From positions 88,894,094-88,958,093 of the forward strand of contig JAYGXS010000002.1 in assembly GCA_036362985.1 (NCBI GenBank): a stretch of DNA of 64,000 nucleotides, in the 5' to 3' direction. Source of the DNA: Ligula intestinalis. Lineage: Eukaryota; Platyhelminthes; Cestoda; Diphyllobothriidea; Diphyllobothriidae. The number at the start of each line of letters is the position of its first letter. Within the stretch, counting starts at the first letter, position 1. Below, piece after piece: positions 47,901 through 52,499 of this stretch. The notes under the pieces are model-generated. The model was not told the DNA's origin. It made no database searches and was given only the letters and a program-made list of their open reading frames with translations. Position numbers and translations under genes: made by a program.

Positions 47901-50900
47901 CAGCTTGTGCTTTTGCATGCCTGACATTGTTTTTCCCCTCATTGACCAGCCGTAGGACATACAGGATGAGGACACCAGTCGCGGTAAAAAGAGTCATAAA
48001 ACGATTTCGAATCGTCATAAATAAAAAAGAACGATTAATATACCCTGGTTACAGGCCCTGCCTGACTTTTTCATTTGCATTAGTAAACGGTGTTAAATTG
48101 TCTCAGAGCTTTAAGCAGTTGGAATGGCACAGTATTTTAAGTTCTTTAGTGAAGACTGACTACTCACTTGCTAGATTGGTAAATATTCCCTTCTTTGTTT
48201 TTTGTATGCGACTGCTATACCCCATTTAGACAGCCGGACGGAAGCTGCATAATCTTAGAAGCAGTCCAACTTTTGCCTAAGAATAACTGTTTGTACAGCA
48301 CAAACAGGTCCTCCTTTCTTCTGTGGTTAACTTCAAATCTACCTAGATGTGGACTTTGTAACACCTGTGTTAGATTAAGTATTTGAGTCGAGATGGGGTA
48401 AATACTGGGGGGGGGGACAACGCACTTCTACGTATGATGGCGGACATAAACGGGTAACACTACTTGCGGAAAACTGTACACGCGGCTAGAGTTGGGTAAC
48501 ATTCTCTATCCTAGGTATTTGTTTTACAGACCTAGGAAAGTTTCCCCCGCTGGAAATTTCTGATATCGAAAGGACTGGACAGTCAAGTATATTTGCGCAT
48601 GAATCAACTGATCCTCTAAACACGTATTGAAGAAACAATAATCAACATAACTAGAGGTATCTCGCTAGTGCGAAGGAAAATCGACGTTTTTAATGGTTCG
48701 TTCGGAAGCGTTAACTTCTAAAAGCCAAAGCCGCATGGGTTTTTGTTAATGAGTGGAAATTCTCGGGACCATAGCCGAGTCGGAAATATTCAAGAAAAAC
48801 GCTGTAGCATGACAGGAAAGTAGGTCAAGATCGACGGCTCCTGTATTTTTTCCAATGAGACCCACCAATTTTGGATGGCAAATGGCCGTTATTTGCATTT
48901 TGCACCTGCACCTTTAGGACGGGAGTGCGTTAGAAGTGTGTAAATTAGAAGAGAAGACCAAGCGAGGAATATTCGTCGCTAGTTATTGAAGCCTCGTTCG
49001 CTATGCCAAAAACTTCTGGTTTTCTGATAAAAACTAATGATACCAAGAAGTTCAGTATCGAAAACATTTGCTGGCGAAGTAAGTGTTCAGCCAAAATTGG
49101 CCCGCAAAAAGCCTGCTGTATTGCTCCATTTTTATTGGCCGAATGGGCACCTCTGTGGTACTGCACGGAAAAACTTGTCTCGTGCTTATACTGCATTGAT
49201 TTCAACTTGCCAGATGTGCATCAAAAATTAGTGTTGGTTGTATTCAGAAAAAGCTGTAAAGCAATCTATACTGCCTTCAAGGGATAAGCACGTACTGGTA
49301 GACATTCTAACGTGCTTAGCGATAAATAAAACCTTTGAAAACGCAGAAGATGAAACTATTACCGATTCTGATAAGGCTCAGAGGTCATGTCACCGTCAAA
49401 TGTACATTGCATCACAAGGGACCATGCTACCCACTCGTCAGGGTCAACTTGAAGAAGATCACCGGAAAGTCGAAGAACTTCGTCCCACCTTTTAAGCTGG
49501 GTATTCAGTTCCAGAAGCTCTCGTGAATAATCATGGTTGTAGTCCTTCGCATTTATACTCTCTTAAAAAAGCAGAAAAAACAGCTCAAGTCACTCGGAAT
49601 AAGTAAACAGGGTAAATGCACCCCCTTCGAGTTATAAAAAATACAGTGACAAATTTGAAGTTGGTGCGAAGGTCAAAAACTGAAAATTGATTATGGGAAC
49701 GTTAATAAATCCTTAAACAGCATCATCCTCACGTTGGATGAAAGAAAAATGCATGCAAGCATTCGCAAAATACCATCAGGTTGAAATACTTTTCTGCTGA
49801 ATAGGATACTGTCTACAAAACTCAGAGACTGATTCTCATCGGTTTTGTTACCGGTGAAGGGACAGGTCAGGCGTCTGTCGAGGCCTCCAATGAATTTGTA
49901 ACGCGTAGAGTGCTAGCTTCCGAATATGCATTTTTCTGATCATCTGCTTCGGTTTCTCAAAGAGCGGTTTTCGCCTCAGCACATAATATTTAGATAAAAT
50001 TAGTAGATTTAAATAGTTTACCTGATCCAGTTTAGACAAAATCGGCAGCCTCGGTAGGATTCGAACCCAAACCAGCAGGGAGGAGGTTTTAGCGCCGTTA
50101 GCTCTCTAGCTACGAGGCTCCGACCGGGAGCCATGACTTTAATAAGATTTGGGTCAAATTACCCGCCCAGTCTACTGCAGCGTATGGAACCCCCAATCCT
50201 GATACAGTAAGCGGACTTTTCAAGCCGAATTTCCCAAGAAATCAATCTAGAATCCAGCAGATGACTACCAGGTACAATTAATTGGTTAGGGAGGGGAGAT
50301 TTAAATAATTAGTTTGACCCACTTCTGAAAAGCTCGGCGGGCTCACTTATGTAATTATACTTACGGCTCCAGTTGCGGGCCTCGCAGCTCAGTTGTTTCA
50401 TTTGTTCCATACTCACTCTAGCAAATATCGATTGTGTCCGTCGGGATTGGGACCAACTCGGCGGGGCTCCTGATACGACAAGGGCCACTAGCCAGCCAGC
50501 CAGCTAGTACACAACTGGATCAAACAAACTAGAGCACATTAAATTGTGTCCCAAAATGAACTGACACAATGAACATTTTCTTTGTTATGTTGCTGGAAAT
50601 TATTAAGGGCAAATATAAGGTCGGGCAGATTGATAAAAACCGGATAAAGCGTCTTTTGGATACTTCGTAGGTGCAGATGATGAAAACGAAAAAACCGAAC
50701 GAACAATTTGCTCAATCGAGGTGGTCAAGCACACAGATTGTAATAGGTCGCTCGAATCCATTAAAATCAAAAAGCATAGACTTTGCTAGAAGGGCTTTTA
50801 ATCTTTGGTAATGGAAAACTGCCCACAAACGGGAGCACCTGTTAACGAGTCCAAATGAAGTTCACTATCAAAATCATCAAGACGAAGCATTACAAAATAA

Positions 50901-52351
50901 GAGTGATAAATATACTCCTGAAGTTTCTGAAACTGTGCATTACTCTGGAGTTATGCAGTAATGAAAATTCAACAAAGACACAAGGAGCCCGGACAAGAAT
51001 GAATAATTGGTTTTTTATAATTTCGTCTCGTCACTTGTTGCTCCTAAGACAGTCTTGACTTCAAGGGACGCCAAATGCACACATTTCGTACTCACAGGCA
51101 GTGGGATGAAATGCAATGCAAAGTCATAAACGATGGGCCACAATTACTACTTACAGGGTTTTCAATCGTGTGACTTTGAGCATTTACTAGAGACGAATCT
51201 ACCAAATATAACCCTGCAATGAATCATTGAAAACGCACGTTAAAATGTTTTATTCAATTGGCATGACCGACTAAATTATTGAAAAGAAACTAAACAGACA
51301 AGTAACATTTCGTTAATAATACGAAAAGGCGAAATCCTCGGGATAAAAGTTGAAAATGAACGTGTCTGCGCTGTCGCCTGCTTATTTTATTTTTTCATAA
51401 TTGCAAATAAAATTGAGTAAAGTCAATTCTAATGGGTTATTTTTTAATGTGATTACATACAAAATTTTAGTATGGATATGTACATTTCACCTTTAAAAAG
51501 GAGATACAGGGAGGCTGGACGCAATTGTAAGTAAATATGCAGACCATTGCTTGGGAGGATCTTTATCATGCATACGTTAAAATTGGAACTAAATCTTGCA
51601 ATTATGGTCTAAAGGCGTAATCTGATGGCAAAAATTATGCCAATTTATGTGGTGAATGAATGCAAACAATCGACTTACCTATCAAGTCCTTTTCAGTAAG
51701 CAAGTTTATCGCCATCTCTAACTTGTTGGTTCTTCTTAAGATTGATACGTAAAGCTGTAGATCAACGTGAGAATCGAAAAGGCCTTCGGACAAAGCTTTT
51801 TCAAGCATACGTTGCGACAGAGGAAGAAACATGCGTTGAGCAAGCTCTGGATCCTTTTCACCTTGAAGCATAGTACTAACTGCAGTCCAGATGAGATGTG
51901 TTTTGTTTCCTGGAAATCTTTGGCTCAGTTGACGAGCGACAGCCTGTTGGGCATCAAAGTCGCACTTACGCACCCGCATGAAGAATAAACACTGTAATAA
52001 CTCCTCTGCATCTGGATGCTTTTCAACGGCCTCAGTTAGGAAGTCCAGCATTTTATCCTCTGTGTGGTGTCAAAATAAAATGCTCCTTACTAACCCCGAT
52101 TAAGTTCTCGATAGAAAATAGACATAATGTTGAGAATTCCTTTGCGAGTGGGAATTTCTTCAACAACACTGTCCATGAGCTGACATGCTTCCTGATATTT
52201 GGCCATTCTTAGCAAAGTAAGAGCTTTTAAGGCCTAAAAGTTGCATGGATATCGAAAACACAAACATTGGCAGCGGTATATTGGGGGCTTTTTCGTAAAA
52301 TTTTATTAATTTCGGCGAGGGCGCGCTTAAAGTTCTTGCTTTCCAGGAATT
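2621..52351 (-). CDS. NAA25: NAA25 (NatB auxiliary subunit), split gene, partial at both ends
   Basis: Fifteen exons on the minus strand, in transcript order: 52351-52266, 52233-52095, 52059-51679, 49561-49363, 45716-45464, 42079-41565, 35270-35040, 30829-30777, 27626-27563, 22436-22391, 19192-18950, 12250-12089, 11846-11700, about 10372-10123, 2930-2621. All introns start GT and end AG. The joined product is about 1,025 residues, and its segments follow the order of animal NAA25: N-terminal TPR-like helices, the middle NatB_MDM20 region (Pfam PF09797), and a lysine-rich stretch near the C-terminus. In known NatB, NAA25 binds the catalytic subunit NAA20 and anchors it to the ribosome; the complex acetylates nascent N-termini beginning Met-Asp, Met-Glu, Met-Asn or Met-Gln in the cytosol. 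The resemblance was judged from recalled family sequence, not a run alignment. Missing are the first ~25 residues (at or beyond the gap) and the last ~45. Confidence 0.9.
3556..3660 (+). repeat. Short repeat with TCGAAACGTCAGG core (copy 1 of a dispersed family)
   Basis: Shares TCTCTGAT...TCGAAACGTCAGG(T/C)G-ATAAA...CCCAG-GATCGAGTC-TCTTCTTCT with both arms of the palindrome at 12785-13012 and, more weakly, with 40-120. It carries CTGATGA (3586) and GAAACGTC (3609), the arrangement seen in Penelope-type hammerheads, but the sequence between does not form a proper stem II, so it is treated as a relic. Confidence 0.55.
3661..5313. other. Intron 14 segment, unassigned
   Basis: No coding pattern or recognised element. 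Contains an irregular CCTAA/CCTTA-rich patch (3840-3930) that only loosely resembles telomeric repeats. Confidence 0.5.
5314..5325. repeat. Target-site duplication, left copy (LINE-A)
   Basis: ACAGAAAGACCC, identical to 8843-8854. Confidence 0.85.
5326..8842 (+). mobile_element. LINE-A: full-length but decayed non-LTR retrotransposon
   Basis: A 3.5-kb element flanked by the 12-bp duplication ACAGAAAGACCC (5314-5325 and 8843-8854), so both ends are defined. It has a short 5' UTR, one ORF (leader, 2A-like motif, PHD-type finger, APE endonuclease, reverse transcriptase with YADD, C-terminal zinc knuckle) and a very short 3' end, GGGCTAC followed by four CCAA units. Organisation fits the Jockey/CR1/R1 group; the clade is not settled. 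It is antisense to NAA25 within intron 14, and homologous along its length to LINE-B. Confidence 0.9.
5447..8813 (+). pseudogene. LINE-A polyprotein pseudogene (2A / PHD / endonuclease / reverse transcriptase)
   Basis: Starts at ATG 5447 ([11 protein letters not shown]), matching LINE-B. Residues 20-27 are GIQANPGP, a 2A-like motif; the preceding residues are Leu-rich. Then comes a C4HC3 finger (CSFC...CGSC....CHLRC...CPSC), an APE-type endonuclease ([29 protein letters not shown]) and a reverse transcriptase ([28 protein letters not shown] at 7705-7716). Damage relative to LINE-B: TGA at 6659, TAG at 7867, and frameshifts near 6765, 6990, 7230 and 8155. The C-terminal knuckle has lost its last Cys ([17 protein letters not shown]). 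Not functional. Confidence 0.9.
8843..8854. repeat. Target-site duplication, right copy (LINE-A)
   Basis: ACAGAAAGACCC directly after the CCAA tail. Confidence 0.85.
8990..10122. other. Intron 14 segment between LINE-A and exon n, unassigned
   Basis: No coding exon recognised. Includes a degenerate TTAGGG-like patch at 9000-9060 and ACT/GCT-rich microsatellite traces near 9430-9460 and 9910-9950. Confidence 0.45.
10123..10372 (-). CDS. NAA25: NAA25 exon n
   Basis: It encodes [14 protein letters not shown], a Ser/Thr linker, then [20 protein letters not shown] and RPRR before a GTATGT donor. The VET-S motif followed by a hydrophobic helix and LRP matches the NAA25 segment FVETIS...SVLRP. The 5' end is uncertain: AG before 10372 or 10367 follows a very long pyrimidine tract, and a weaker AG lies before 10434. 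Only the 10367 choice keeps phase 0 with exon m as drawn. Confidence 0.85.
10565..11215 (+). mobile_element. Penelope-like element, C-terminal fragment with GIY-YIG nuclease
   Basis: A 216-codon open frame. The first half has [15 protein letters not shown], the connector typical of Penelope-like reverse transcriptases; the second half is a GIY-YIG domain: [18 protein letters not shown], then RAAEHLP. The reverse-transcriptase core is absent, so the copy is 5'-truncated. It lies antisense to NAA25 in intron 13. Roughly 11525-11610 repeats part of its 5' segment in inverted orientation. Penelope elements encode RT plus GIY-YIG in one protein and lack APE endonuclease. Confidence 0.85.
11700..11846 (-). 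CDS. NAA25: NAA25 exon m (putative)
   Basis: A 49-codon exon behind a long pyrimidine tract (TTTTTTTTCCTCTCAAATCTCAG), with a GTAGAT donor. It encodes [12 protein letters not shown]..., a Pro-rich turn and an amphipathic helix ending [10 protein letters not shown]. Intron 12 between it and exon l is only 242 bp. Family similarity is weak, so the support is splice signals, phase and position. Confidence 0.6.
12089..12250 (-). CDS. NAA25: NAA25 exon l (putative)
   Basis: A 54-codon stretch, open in phase 0, from acceptor CTTTCTACTTGCCAG to donor CGG/GTAATC, encoding ...[13 protein letters not shown]... and a polar tail. It sits between phase-compatible exons k and m. Similarity to NAA25 is weak here. 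Two upstream AGs (before 12286 or 12288) are alternative starts. Confidence 0.6.
12785..13012. repeat. Palindrome: two inverted copies of the TCGAAACGTCAGG repeat
   Basis: Left arm 12785-12889 is the reverse complement of 12893-13012, with mismatches. Each arm contains TCTCTGATAGTGAATCCCCGA..., GTCGAAAC(G/T)TCAGGCG-ATAAACG-ATTGTCCCAGCG and a TCTTCTTCTTCTC end. Located in intron 11. Confidence 0.8.
13013..14864. other. Intron 11 segment, unassigned
   Basis: AT-rich DNA with a poly-C tract at about 14228-14244. A 127-codon open frame (14203-14586, plus) has no recognisable domain and is probably chance. Confidence 0.4.
14865..15288 (-). repeat. 3' pseudo-LTR of the Penelope-like element
   Basis: One full ~343-bp unit (14865-15207) and a partial second unit (15208-15288), which breaks inside the hammerhead stem-II loop and is followed directly by the element's 3' UTR. 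Confidence 0.8.
14890..14963 (-). ncRNA. Hammerhead ribozyme (type I), 3' repeat copy
   Basis: On the minus strand: stem I GCCTA / TGGGC; core CTGAAGA (fits CUGANGA); stem II GCCGA / TCGGC closing a ~35-nt loop that contains an inner hairpin (TGCTG...CAGTAGCA); core GAAA; a minimal stem III (AC-G...TGT); cleavage triplet GTC, so the cut would fall between 14895 and 14894. All invariant core bases are present. Type I motifs of this kind are known in Penelope-like elements; activity here is inferred. Confidence 0.75.
15870..17676 (-). pseudogene. Penelope-like RT / GIY-YIG polyprotein pseudogene
   Basis: Frame pieces in order: N-terminal segment [18 protein letters not shown] (before 17376); RT with [31 protein letters not shown] and motif [14 protein letters not shown] (17509-16673); a frameshift into [15 protein letters not shown]... 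(16569-16042); then GIY-YIG residues [20 protein letters not shown] and LHEHQ (about 16035-15880). The catalytic motif C, normally YVDD, reads stop-V-D-N (TAA at 16608-16606, Asn at 16599-16597), so the polymerase is dead. Confidence 0.85.
17692..17880 (+). repeat. Inverted 190-bp piece of the Penelope RT gene
   Basis: Encodes [15 protein letters not shown]...[11 protein letters not shown] on the plus strand and is the reverse complement of about 16870-17066 in the main ORF. It lies between the 5' repeat and the ORF start, head to head with the element. Confidence 0.85.
17913..18290 (-). repeat. 5' pseudo-LTR of the Penelope-like element
   Basis: Parts of two units (17913-18133 and 18134-18290) matching the 3' repeat. 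The break points differ from those at the other end, so the two flanks are permuted relative to each other. Confidence 0.8.
18155..18228 (-). ncRNA. Hammerhead ribozyme (type I), 5' repeat copy
   Basis: Same architecture as 14890-14963: GGCCTA / TGGGCT stem I, CTGAAGA, stem II GCCGA / TCAGC with one C-A mismatch from a CpG-type change, GAAA, stem III ACA-CT-TGT, triplet GTC. The core is intact; the mismatch in stem II may weaken it. Confidence 0.7.
18334..18923. repeat. Foldback element: ~200-bp inverted repeat with 192-bp spacer
   Basis: Arms 18334-18531 and 18724-18923 are reverse complements with few mismatches (e.g. GGAACCAAAGGAGAGAGTGG, TGCACGGAATACCGCCC, TCGACCATCGATTTCGATGA). The spacer carries a poly-G run (18673-18686). 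The right arm ends 26 bp past the donor of NAA25 exon k, so the pre-mRNA can form a long hairpin. No transposase is seen. Confidence 0.85.
18950..19192 (-). CDS. NAA25: NAA25 exon k
   Basis: A 243-bp exon (81 codons, phase 0 both ends) with acceptor TTTTCTAAACAG and donor CAG/GTGAAC. It begins [16 protein letters not shown], resembling the WLRIRSL-LRLI helix of NAA25, then has an acidic/Ser-rich linker and a closing helix ([16 protein letters not shown]). A foldback repeat starts 26 bp past its donor. Confidence 0.8.
20440..20515 (-). mobile_element. tRNA-derived SINE head
   Basis: On the minus strand GCCTCGTAGCCCAGCTGATTGG (A-box region) to GGCTCGAATCTC (B-box region). It pairs in inverted orientation with the copy at 20566. 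The anticodon arm is not recognisable, so this is a SINE, not a tRNA gene. Confidence 0.65.
20566..20690 (+). mobile_element. tRNA-derived SINE
   Basis: GCCTCGTAGCTCAGTTGG (A box) and GCTTCGAATTCCACCGAGGC (B box and acceptor-stem partner), followed by a body with CCAATTGGGACCAA. Located in intron 10. Confidence 0.7.
20700..22390. other. Intron 10 segment, unassigned
   Basis: No recognised exon, RNA or element between the SINE pair and exon j. Confidence 0.4.
22391..22436 (-). CDS. NAA25: NAA25 exon j (46-bp micro-exon)
   Basis: Acceptor TTTTGTCTTTTAG, donor GTACCC. Its first base completes the Trp codon begun in exon i, and it then encodes [15 protein letters not shown], ending in phase 0 as exon k requires. 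It is supported mainly by phase and splice sites; the sequence itself is little conserved. Confidence 0.7.
22437..23680. other. Intron 9 segment, unassigned
   Basis: No recognised element. Short open frames (e.g. 23198-23540) lack domain signatures. Confidence 0.4.
23683..25335 (-). mobile_element. RNase H-bearing LINE, 5'-truncated 3' half
   Basis: Minus-strand order: RT motif C FADDAAVW (about 25255), thumb region ([15 protein letters not shown]), a decayed linker, an RNase H domain, a C-terminal CCHC knuckle, and a CAA-repeat tail at about 23683-23695. An RNase H after the RT points to the I/Ingi/R1 side of the Jockey superfamily. Frameshift near 25260 and stops in the linker. Sense relative to NAA25, intron 9. 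Confidence 0.8.
23719..24612 (-). pseudogene. RNase H plus zinc-knuckle C-terminal region of a LINE
   Basis: An open 297-codon frame. The RNase H1 acid set is visible: [25 protein letters not shown] and NEQADAGAS, with PSHVGIPGN carrying the His. It is followed by [16 protein letters not shown] (C-x2-C-x7-H-x4-C). This domain removes the RNA strand of the hybrid during element copying. The domain itself looks intact though the element is truncated. Confidence 0.85.
25373..25386. repeat. Target-site duplication, left copy (deleted LINE)
   Basis: ATCTAGCCGAGTGG, identical to 25623-25636. Confidence 0.9.
25387..25622 (-). mobile_element. Internally deleted copy of the LINE-A/B family with 14-bp TSD
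   Basis: On the minus strand it begins GGAACCACAGCAGACGCG, the 5' end of LINE-A, runs about 180 nt to the 2A-motif region (GGGATTGAGGCC), then jumps to the LINE 3' terminus (CGGCGGGGTTCC, GATCCAACAAGGGCTAC) with a short CCTG tail. Flanks are the 14-bp repeat ATCTAGCCGAGTGG (25373-25386 and 25623-25636), proving it moved in this form or was deleted during insertion. Confidence 0.9.
25623..25636. repeat. Target-site duplication, right copy (deleted LINE)
   Basis: ATCTAGCCGAGTGG. Confidence 0.9.
25640..26199. other. Intron 9 segment, unassigned
   Basis: Starts with a GGT/GGC-rich microsatellite (25636-25652); nothing else recognised. Confidence 0.4.
26200..27196. mobile_element. MITE-like element with ~375-bp terminal inverted repeats
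   Basis: The left arm (26200-about 26575) is the reverse complement of the right arm (about 26815-27196) at high identity, e.g. GAGTCGGAACGAAGCTCGTT, CATACTACTTAAGTAGTCAG. Ends read CAGTAG...CTACTG, with TA on the right flank and CA on the left, consistent with a Tc1/mariner-type TA target. No transposase, so non-autonomous. Confidence 0.8.
27563..27626 (-). CDS. NAA25: NAA25 exon i (64-bp micro-exon)
   Basis: Strong acceptor (TCCCTTTCCTTTTTAG) and perfect GTAAGT donor. It encodes [20 protein letters not shown] plus a split Trp codon, which corresponds to the conserved L-x-DNRD--V---W motif of NAA25. Phases 1 in and 2 out agree with both neighbours. Confidence 0.8.
28561..29620. repeat. Cluster of inverted and direct repeats
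   Basis: Several copies of a block containing TATGACAGC(A/G)TCTGGGGGTA, CAGAACTGTTTCGGGCTTAT, CCAGCTGGTCGGACAACAC and ACTTACAGACGG. Copies at 28561-28690 and 28715-29020 read one way; 29030-29250 and 29290-29620 contain the reverse complement. A GGTCAGAGGTCCCCAA block bounds them. No protein domain. Confidence 0.75.
30121..30514. mobile_element. Solo right arm of the long-TIR MITE
   Basis: Matches 26815-27196 (ATTCGGCAATTGGGCAACTT, GGCATACTACTTAAGTA) and ends CTACTG followed by TA. The left arm is absent. Confidence 0.75.
30777..30829 (-). CDS. NAA25: NAA25 exon h (53-bp micro-exon)
   Basis: Acceptor TTTATCTTATAG, donor GTAAGG. It encodes [17 protein letters not shown] and is placed by phase (enters after two bases, leaves after one) and by resemblance to the SLAESIKSMN helix of the family. 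A nearer GTGACC donor would break the frame with exon i and was rejected. Confidence 0.75.
30830..32900. other. Intron 7 segment, unassigned
   Basis: No recognised exon or element. Open frames such as 32311-32700 show no domain I can name. Confidence 0.35.
32941..33612 (+). pseudogene. Possible Gypsy-type LTR retrotransposon remnant
   Basis: One frame broken by a single TAA (33220). The first part has [18 protein letters not shown] and [16 protein letters not shown], resembling the end of the retropepsin region of flatworm Gypsy polyproteins; the second part is a basic Ser/Lys/Arg-rich tail like a polyprotein C-terminus. If so, RT and integrase are deleted. No LTRs were found. The assignment is from memory of the family and is tentative. 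Confidence 0.4.
33613..35039. other. Intron 7 segment next to exon g, unassigned
   Basis: No recognised feature. Confidence 0.4.
35040..35270 (-). CDS. NAA25: NAA25 exon g
   Basis: A 231-bp exon (1 + 76 codons + 2). Its acceptor GCAGACAG has a poor pyrimidine tract but is the only one that keeps frame with exon f, and it restores a SLGQ junction as in the family. [12 protein letters not shown] corresponds to the conserved TSEYIIQAYK segment of NAA25. The donor is AG/GTTGGT. Confidence 0.85.
35759..39265 (+). mobile_element. LINE-B: near-intact non-LTR retrotransposon of the LINE-A family
   Basis: Homologous to LINE-A from ACCACAGCAGACGCG to GATCCAACTATGGGCTAC, followed by a short CA-repeat tail (39264-39273). 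A convincing target-site duplication was not found. Antisense to NAA25 in intron 6, in the same orientation as LINE-A. Confidence 0.9.
35876..39247 (+). pseudogene. LINE-B polyprotein: one frame broken only by three TGA codons
   Basis: A single 1,123-codon frame from ATG 35876, with TGA at 36986, 37862 and 38468 and no frameshift. Residues 19-26 are GIEANPGP (2A-like); residues 30-75 form a C4HC3 PHD-type finger (Cys30, 33, 46, 49, His54, Cys57, 72, 75). The APE endonuclease carries [28 protein letters not shown] and [11 protein letters not shown] motifs: [22 protein letters not shown] (motif A), [13 protein letters not shown] at 38129-38140. The C-terminal knuckle has Cys to Tyr ([17 protein letters not shown]). 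The 38468 TGA replaces the TGG present in LINE-A. Better preserved than LINE-A. Confidence 0.9.
39300..41560. other. Intron 6 segment, unassigned
   Basis: No exon or element recognised. A poly-G tract lies at about 40910-40921. Confidence 0.4.
41565..42079 (-). CDS. NAA25: NAA25 exon f
   Basis: A 515-bp exon from a TGACTTTCAG acceptor (phase 0) to a weak GTGCGT donor (phase 2). It begins [14 protein letters not shown] and ends [11 protein letters not shown]. The order of helices, including a GL-x-ESP-x-N turn, matches the central NatB_MDM20 region. A Thr/Asn/Ser-rich insert near residues 40-65 of the exon looks lineage-specific. The final GG joins C of exon g to form Gly. Confidence 0.88.
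42740..43370 (-). mobile_element. RTE-like LINE 3' fragment (minus copy)
   Basis: Contains [20 protein letters not shown] and [11 protein letters not shown], the C-terminal RT segment common in flatworm RTE-like LINEs, followed by IVRTRCD-like and SLEKRLGGA segments in shifted frames. The 3' end reads CATGATTACAGCCGTAACAAGTACAAGT. It forms an inverted pair with 43655-44290. Confidence 0.75.
43655..44290 (+). mobile_element. RTE-like LINE 3' fragment (plus copy)
   Basis: Encodes [47 protein letters not shown] and [14 protein letters not shown] with stops and a frameshift. The 3' end ATGATCACAGCCGTAACAACTACAAGT is the same as in the minus copy. Separated from it by about 285 bp. Confidence 0.8.
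44300..45463. other. Intron 5 segment, unassigned
   Basis: AT-rich, no recognised feature. Confidence 0.4.
45464..45716 (-). CDS. NAA25: NAA25 exon e
   Basis: A 253-bp exon with a strong GTGAGT donor and an AAACTGCAG acceptor. It carries the family-typical RGPLLAH segment, an [13 protein letters not shown] stretch (family: KFG-KPCC--DL) and a [11 protein letters not shown] end. It ends in phase 0. Direct joining to exon f leaves about two dozen residues fewer than vertebrate NAA25 here, so either a loop is shorter or one small exon was missed. Confidence 0.9.
45717..49362. other. Intron 4, unassigned
   Basis: A 3.6-kb intron with no exon or element I can support. It is strongly AT-rich, with a poly-G run at 48408-48416. 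Confidence 0.45.
49363..49561 (-). CDS. NAA25: NAA25 exon d
   Basis: A 199-bp exon (2 + 65 codons + 2). The acceptor is CTGCTTTTTTAAG and the donor GTAATA. It contains [15 protein letters not shown] followed by DEWVAW, matching the family pattern of a W-containing helix followed by a DDW motif. Phase 1 in and phase 2 out agree with exons c and e. Confidence 0.9.
50020..50135 (-). mobile_element. tRNA-derived SINE
   Basis: On the minus strand GCCTCGTAGCTAGAGAGCT (A-box region), GGGTTCGAATCC (B box) and a closing ACCGAGGC that pairs with the start. The anticodon arm is not tRNA-like. Located in intron 3. Confidence 0.7.
50377..50503 (+). mobile_element. SINE with tRNA-like head and LINE-A/B-like 3' end
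   Basis: The head begins GCCTCGCAGCTCAGTTG. The 3' part (50457-50493) reads CTCGGCGGGGCTCCTGAT, then ACGACAAGGGCCACTAGCC, close to the 3' ends of LINE-A (8797-8828), LINE-B (39231-39263) and the deleted copy, and is followed by an AGCC repeat tail (to 50503). Confidence 0.65.
50510..51678. other. Intron 3 segment, unassigned
   Basis: AT-rich, no recognised feature. Confidence 0.4.
51679..52059 (-). CDS. NAA25: NAA25 exon c
   Basis: The longest continuous early exon (381 bp), ending at a consensus GTAAGT donor in phase 1. The product is helical repeat protein; the segment [12 protein letters not shown] followed by a LYVSIL helix lines up with the conserved FLPLAERMV...ELY helix of NAA25. This exon gave the first identification of the gene. 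The start follows the first AG of CACACAGAG, chosen because it keeps the phase with exon b. Confidence 0.95.
52060..52094 (-). other. Micro-intron 2 (35 bp)
   Basis: GTTAGT donor to a CACCACACAG acceptor, 35 bp. Its removal keeps the frame (CGG-GAG-GAT). Confidence 0.85.
52095..52233 (-). CDS. NAA25: NAA25 exon b
   Basis: A 139-bp exon starting in phase 0 ([16 protein letters not shown]) and ending one base into a codon before a GTTAGT donor. The translated pattern, an ALKAL helix, a helix pair, then a FYREL segment, matches the second TPR-like repeat of NAA25. The final G joins AG of the next exon to make a Glu codon. Confidence 0.9.
52234..52265 (-). other. Micro-intron 1 (32 bp)
   Basis: Runs from the GTTTGT donor to a CAACTTTTAG acceptor and is only 32 bp long. 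Removing it joins ...YTAAN to ALKALTLL in frame. Introns of this size near the 5' end are typical of flatworm genes. Confidence 0.85.
52266..52351 (-). CDS. NAA25: NAA25 exon a (first exon in the window)
   Basis: An 86-bp exon after a pyrimidine-rich acceptor (TTCTTCTTCAG) and before a GTTTGT donor. It starts with two bases completing a codon and ends in phase 0. It encodes a helix beginning [16 protein letters not shown], which corresponds to the first TPR-like helix of NAA25. Only 17 bp separate its start from the scaffold gap, so the initiator exon is not visible. Confidence 0.85.
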
Positions 52352-52368
52352 CTGAAGAAGAATATATA

Positions 52369-52468
52369 NNNNNNNNNNNNNNNNNNNNNNNNNNNNNNNN
52401 NNNNNNNNNNNNNNNNNNNNNNNNNNNNNNNNNNNNNNNNNNNNNNNNNNNNNNNNNNNNNNNNNNNN
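52369..52468. other. Assembly gap (100 N)
   Basis: Exactly 100 N, the usual placeholder for a gap of unknown size. It lies 17 bp upstream of NAA25 exon a. Confidence 0.99.
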
Positions 52469-52499
52469 GGCGTGGAGCTCAACATGGCAGACGGAGGTC

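Noticed and set aside
49003..49287. Plus-strand 94-codon open frame
   Set aside because: It lies in intron 4 beside NAA25 exon d, without domain, start context or splice support.
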